DNA of 32,500 bases, from contig CM060312.1 of NCBI GenBank assembly GCA_030674185.1, forward strand, positions 29,277,335 to 29,309,834. The letters run 5' to 3'. Shown here in pieces: positions 29,819 through 32,500 of this stretch. Under the pieces are notes generated by a model, which was not told where the DNA came from, made no database searches, and saw nothing but the letters and a program-made list of their open reading frames with translations. How positions within the stretch are numbered: position 1 is the first letter of the stretch; each line of letters opens with the position of its first letter. The stretch comes from Monoplex corrugatus (lineage: Eukaryota; Mollusca; Gastropoda; Littorinimorpha; Ranellidae). Made by a program: the position numbers and the translations under genes.

Positions 29819-30000
29819 ACAAGCGACAGCCAAATAAGCCGGAGGGTATGGGATGGACCAGACGAAGCCAAAACTTGCAGTATTTGTGTAATAGATGAGT
29901 TTTAACAGCTGATTTGAAGGGCCCAGGTGATGACGACAAAGTAATAAACAGTTTCACATAAAACTCGAAACAAGTGCGACTGCCCGCGTTCAAGCAAACA
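29819..30000. other. Unique flanking DNA
   Basis: No gene recognised. A 78-codon minus-strand frame at 29817-30053 extends into the following inverted repeat and has no domain. Confidence 0.45.
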
Positions 30001-30262
30001 GGAACCAGCAAAAACACAAAAATAGAATCAGAACGCGTATTTAAATAATACAACCAGACGAGACAGGCGCAAATGTTCCCACTGGACGAAGAAGCAGCAG
30101 GGAAGTTTCAGGCTTTTTCTCCTGATTTTTGTGTTTGGTGTTTGTTTGTTTGTGATCTTACACTCACGCTTGACAAAGGCCAATTGGCCGAACATTTTGC
30201 GCCTGTCTTGTCTGGTTGTATTAAACACGCGTCGTGATTCTGTTTTCGTGTCTTTCTGGTTC
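30001..30262. mobile_element. Inverted pair carrying the GGCC/GAA hairpin repeat, copy B
   Basis: The left arm 30001-30077 and right arm 30191-30262 are reverse complements: GGAACCAGCAAAAACAC versus GTGTCTTTCTGGTTCC, and GACAGGCGCAAATGTTC versus GAACATTTTGCGCCTGTC. About 110 bp separates them. The right-hand copy continues leftward into CTTGACAAAGGCCAATTGGC and CGAAC, shared with the repeat at 24117-24222; the left-hand copy is truncated at GAACATTT. A truncated inverted partner beside a full end is a known feature of Penelope-like insertions, but a MITE-type foldback is possible. Confidence 0.5.
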
Positions 30263-30269
30263 CCCTTAC

Positions 30270-30277
30270 TGTCACAT
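30270..30277. repeat. 8 bp target-site duplication, left copy
   Basis: TGTCACAT here and at 30580-30587 brackets non-LTR copy 4. Confidence 0.75.
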
Positions 30278-30579
30278 CATCATCATCATCATCATCATGT
30301 CGAGCTTGCTCCATGACACGTTTCTTCCATCCTTCTCTGTCAGACACTGCAGTAGGTAGTTCATCATACTGACAGCCCGTCAGTTGGTCGATGAAGGTCT
30401 TCTTTGGACGTCCTGGTCTTTGTTTGCCATGGCTGGGTCTCCATAGTAGAACATCCCCCACCAGTTGTTCTTCGCTACGCCAGCAGTGTCCCGCGAAGCG
30501 CAGTCTTTGTTGACGTGTTGATTTACTGATTGGTGGGATCTTACCATATAACTCTTTGTTAGTTGGATGTCCTCTCCAG
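30278..30579 (-). mobile_element. 5'-truncated non-LTR retrotransposon, copy 4 (second family)
   Basis: On the minus strand this encodes RGHPTNKELYGKIPPISKST, RQQRLRFAGHCWRSEEQLVG, DVLLWRPSHGKQRPGRPKK, TFIDQLTGCQYDELPTAVSD and REGWKKRVMEQAR, then Asp codons and a stop from the (GAT)n tail at 30278-30298. The LRFAGHCWR...LLW...GRP..T..DQL pattern is the C-terminal end of a reverse transcriptase from a different lineage than copies 1-3, but with the same kind of GAT/TGA tail and no 3' UTR. The ORF frame is intact in this 302 bp remnant. Confidence 0.85.
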
Positions 30580-30587
30580 TGTCACAT
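30580..30587. repeat. 8 bp target-site duplication, right copy
   Basis: TGTCACAT, matching 30270-30277. Confidence 0.75.
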
Positions 30588-30799
30588 AAGAGCCGAAAAT
30601 AGAAGGGGACGAGAGAAAGGGGATGGGTGGGTTGTGTGGAAATGGCTCTAAACTCCATTTTTAACGGCCAGAATCGAATTCGCTTTATTTTGGCACAGAA
30701 ACACACCGCTCAACGTAAGTTATAGGCTTTACTAAAGGCAGTCGTCTTTACCATGCGTAACCGATTGATTGACTTGGTTCCATTTTTACGTCGACACCC
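30588..30799. other. Unique non-coding DNA
   Basis: No recognised feature. A 108-codon minus frame (30380-30706) overlaps copy 4 in a non-coding frame. Confidence 0.45.
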
Positions 30800-31010
30800 A
30801 GCTCATGTGATATGACCGACGGGGATAATCATCTCTGGGAAGTGGGACCTATCTAACTCTATACCGACACCACCACCAGAACAACAATGATGCTAAGATG
30901 GGACAGTGAGAAGGCCAGTTTTAATATAGCGCACCCCGGGATTCGAACCCACCAACCATTAGCATGCGAATCCGACGCTCAAACCAACTGAACTACTGGG
31001 GCCCGCTCCA
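30800..31010 (-). mobile_element. SINE family 4 copy with tRNA-like head
   Basis: On the minus strand the head reads GGGCCCCAGTAGTTCAGTTG and GTTTGAGCG (A box), then GGTGGGTTCGAATCCCGGGG (B box), at about 30935-31005. The body follows: GCTATATTAAAACTGGCC, CCATCTTAGCATCATTG and GGTGGTGGTGTCGGTATAG. The GCTATATTAAAACTGGCC junction is the empty counterpart of the MITE insertion site at 31462-31605. This copy shows that family 4 is tRNA-derived. Confidence 0.7.
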
Positions 31011-31073
31011 TGCGTAATACTCCTCCAGGCGGTTCATAAAGACTGACCGCTCCCAGGACCACCTGTTGACTTA

Positions 31074-31087
31074 CCCCCCCCCCCCCA
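31074..31087. repeat. Poly-C run
   Basis: About 13-14 consecutive C, a likely base-calling weak point. Confidence 0.9.
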
Positions 31088-31211
31088 CCCATCCATTCCC
31101 TATGTTACGTGGTACAGTCAGTCATGGACATCTATCTATCATTGAGAGGAAATCTTGTCCAGCAGGAAGATAAATTACGGACATGAAACACGTACTGTGG
31201 TGTAATAATTT

Positions 31212-31690
31212 GTATAGAGTTCGTTCAAAATTGATTCATAACATTCAGGCAGTTCCATATGTGCTCCGAAAACAAATCTGTCAGCAATTGCTGGGCAGAC
31301 TCCAACGCTTGCGGAAAACCCTATGCGCTGGCAAGGTCTTGAAATAGGTGGAGGTGGGGTGGGTGGGGTGGGGGTGGGGATGGGGGTGAAACCTATGAAA
31401 CACTAAGCTGACACCATCAGAATGATGGAAATATTCAGATGGGCAGCAAACAGGCCAGACTTTAACCCTTTGACTCCCACACTGTATGAACCAATTGCAA
31501 AACCTTAGGCCTTTTATTCCCTCACCCTATCCACCAGCTTCCTTTGCTACCATGGTTGGCAATGCAGGATGCTGATGGACGGGGTGCGGGATTCAAAAGG
31601 GTTAATGTTACTGGCTAGGATCGAATTCGAGATATAAGATTTTAGTTCATGGCTCTATCAAAGAGAACCAGCCAGCCCGGCTAATACTTA
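31212..31690 (-). mobile_element. SINE family 4 copy interrupted by a MITE
   Basis: The head at about 31612-31685 reads on the minus strand GGCTGGTTCTCTTTGATAG, AGCCATGAACT and CTCGAATTCGATCCTAGCC (B box). The body at 31212-31461 reads GTCTGGCCTGTTTGCTGCCC, TTCCATCATTCTGATGGTGT, CAGCTTAGTGTTTCATAGG, CTATTTCAAGACCTTGCCAG and GGAGCACATATGGAACTGCC. A GT-rich stretch (31353-31390) expands the body relative to its relatives. The MITE at 31466-31601 separates head and body at a TTAA. Confidence 0.75.
31466..31601. mobile_element. piggyBac-type MITE with TTAA duplication
   Basis: A 136 bp element has ends CCCTTTGACTCCC on the left and GGGATTCAAAAGGG on the right, flanked by TTAA at 31462-31465 and 31602-31605. 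The inner part contains CCCTCACCCTATCCACCAGC, then TTGGCAATGCAGGATG, shared with the 4500-4685 element. No transposase. The TTAA target plus CCCTTT ends are diagnostic of the piggyBac superfamily, and the paralogous empty site at about 30925 confirms the duplication. Confidence 0.85.
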
Positions 31691-31734
31691 TTCTTGACAA
31701 GCGTTGAGTTAAAACGTATTGGCCATTTATTAAA

Positions 31735-31995
31735 TGACCCCATTAGGCTGTATGCTGCCAGTCTCAATGTTTCCATCATTGTGGTGGTGTCAGCTTAGCA
31801 TTTCAAAGGTCTTTCCCCCTCCCACCTCCTTCTCTGCTACTCAGTTCAAAACTTTGCCAGGCATAGGGTTTTGCACAGGCTCAGAGAATCTGTCCAGGTA
31901 ATTACTGGCAGATGCTGGCAGATTTGGTGGAGCGCATATGTCCGAGAGCGATGAATCCTTCTTGATCAAACTCCAAAGTCCAAACTAAGTAAGCT
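31735..31995 (+). mobile_element. SINE family 4 copy, plus strand
   Basis: TGTATGCTGCCAGTCTCAAT, TTCCATCATTGTGGTGGTGT, CAGCTTAGCATTTCAAAGG, CATAGGGTTTTGCACAGG, GGAGCGCATATGTCCGAGAG and GCGATGAATCCTTCTTGATC align with the minus copy just to the left. The two copies therefore face away from each other, head to head. Confidence 0.75.
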
Positions 31996-32140
31996 CAATA
32001 GTCTTCAGTAAGCCCGCATGTACGTACATGTGGATCCGAAAAGTGCTCAGTCACTGAGCAGGTATATAATCATTACTGTACTCAAGGAGGCTAGTCGCAA
32101 AATTAATAGTTTGCTTTTTGTTAGTCTACATATTTCCAAC
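31996..32140. other. Unique DNA with a 14 bp palindrome
   Basis: CATGTACGTACATG near 32018-32031 is a perfect palindrome. Nothing else was recognised. Confidence 0.5.
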
Positions 32141-32272
32141 AAGACACAAAGTGACAGGCAAATGTTTTACCTTAAGAAGAAATAAGTAGTGAGTGTAACA
32201 TACAAATTTTCATCAATAGACAAAGTGACCGGCGAATACTATATCTTAAAAGAGATAAGTAGTGACTGTAAC
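32141..32272. repeat. Two-copy imperfect tandem duplication (75 bp period)
   Basis: CAAAGTGACAGGCAAAT with AATAAGTAGTGAGTGTAAC (from 32146) and CAAAGTGACCGGCGAAT with GATAAGTAGTGACTGTAAC (from 32221) align along their length. Confidence 0.8.
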
Positions 32273-32299
32273 GATTACTGACGGGGGGTGGGGTGGGGG

Positions 32300-32375
32300 T
32301 GGGGTTTCGTGGATTTGAACCCCTATCAGTCCAAGATTCTTAGAGTTGAGTGTGCTCCAGCCTTGTTGGGAAGAC
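32300..32375 (-). tRNA. tRNA-like head (degenerate)
   Basis: On the minus strand CTCAACTCTAAGAATCTTGG is followed by GATAGGGGTTCAAATCCACG, which contains a good B box (plus strand about 32312-32324). The A-box side is poor. A SINE remnant is the likely explanation. A G-rich (GGGGT)n stretch lies just beyond the T arm at 32284-32307. Confidence 0.35.
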
Positions 32376-32500
32376 TGGCACGGCACAGTCGAGCCTCATC
32401 CACTTCACAAAGACATCACTGAGCGTGTTACTCAAATCTCGTGAAAAATACCGCAAACGTCTGTATCACTCGGGCCTGGTTGACGCCAGGTCAGAGAATG
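32376..32500. other. Unique DNA at the window edge
   Basis: No feature recognised. Confidence 0.4.

Noticed and set aside
30935..31005. Functional tRNA gene on the minus strand
   Set aside because: The A and B boxes are good, but the sequence continues directly into a repeated SINE body shared with other copies and the anticodon arm is degenerate.

Overview
This 32.5 kb window looks like intergenic or intronic DNA from a large, repeat-rich animal genome. A mollusc, most likely a marine gastropod, is my best guess. The reasons are the mixture of tRNA-headed SINEs whose body sequences I associate with molluscs from memory, 5'-truncated non-LTR retrotransposons, TTAA-flanked MITEs, very long (CA)n/(GA)n/(TCTG)n tracts and many different minisatellites. 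There is no prokaryotic gene organisation, and I find no complete protein-coding gene. Nearly all long open frames are translations of tandem repeats.

By my reading about half of the window is tandem repeat. The main arrays have unit lengths of 16 bp (2.75-4.01 kb), 52 bp (5.52-6.24 kb), 21 bp (9.77-11.01 kb), 48 bp (13.62-14.69 kb), 18 bp (16.41-16.82 kb), 44 bp (18.96-20.31 kb), a decayed ~25 bp array with a younger 50 bp core (21.18-23.31 kb), 42 bp (26.03-27.36 kb) and 23/27 bp (28.08-29.82 kb). Between them lie compound microsatellites. Several arrays have a homogeneous core and decayed edges, and several begin exactly where a transposable element ends.

The dispersed repeats are: (1) four 5'-truncated non-LTR retrotransposon 3' ends, all coding on the minus strand and all ending in a (TGA/GAT)n tail: 4.86-5.49, 12.64-13.01, 15.75-16.24 and 30.28-30.58 kb. 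The first three are one family and the fourth is another. Three have convincing target-site duplications. (2) At least five SINE or SINE-like families, many with recognisable tRNA-like heads. (3) Two piggyBac-type MITEs with TTAA duplications at 4.50 and 31.46 kb. (4) A pair of repeats at 24.15 and 30.16 kb carrying a conserved GGCC hairpin reminiscent of Penelope-like/hammerhead modules. Two insertions are nested and have a paralogous empty site elsewhere in this window: a retrotransposon inside a SINE-like repeat, and a MITE inside a SINE.

Possible exon-sized coding islands remain, all at low confidence: a minus-strand segment at 12356-12442 resembling the part of an S8 subtilase just before the MSLG motif, a plus-strand ATG exon with a consensus splice donor at 23880-23934, a minus-strand segment at 11761-11822, and a decayed coding-like stretch at 13327-13620. 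These need transcript evidence. The most interesting observations are the nested insertions with empty sites, the CpG/TpG/CpA variation that dominates several arrays, the 18 bp minisatellite seed in inverted orientation 1 kb from its array, and the candidate ribozyme-like repeat.
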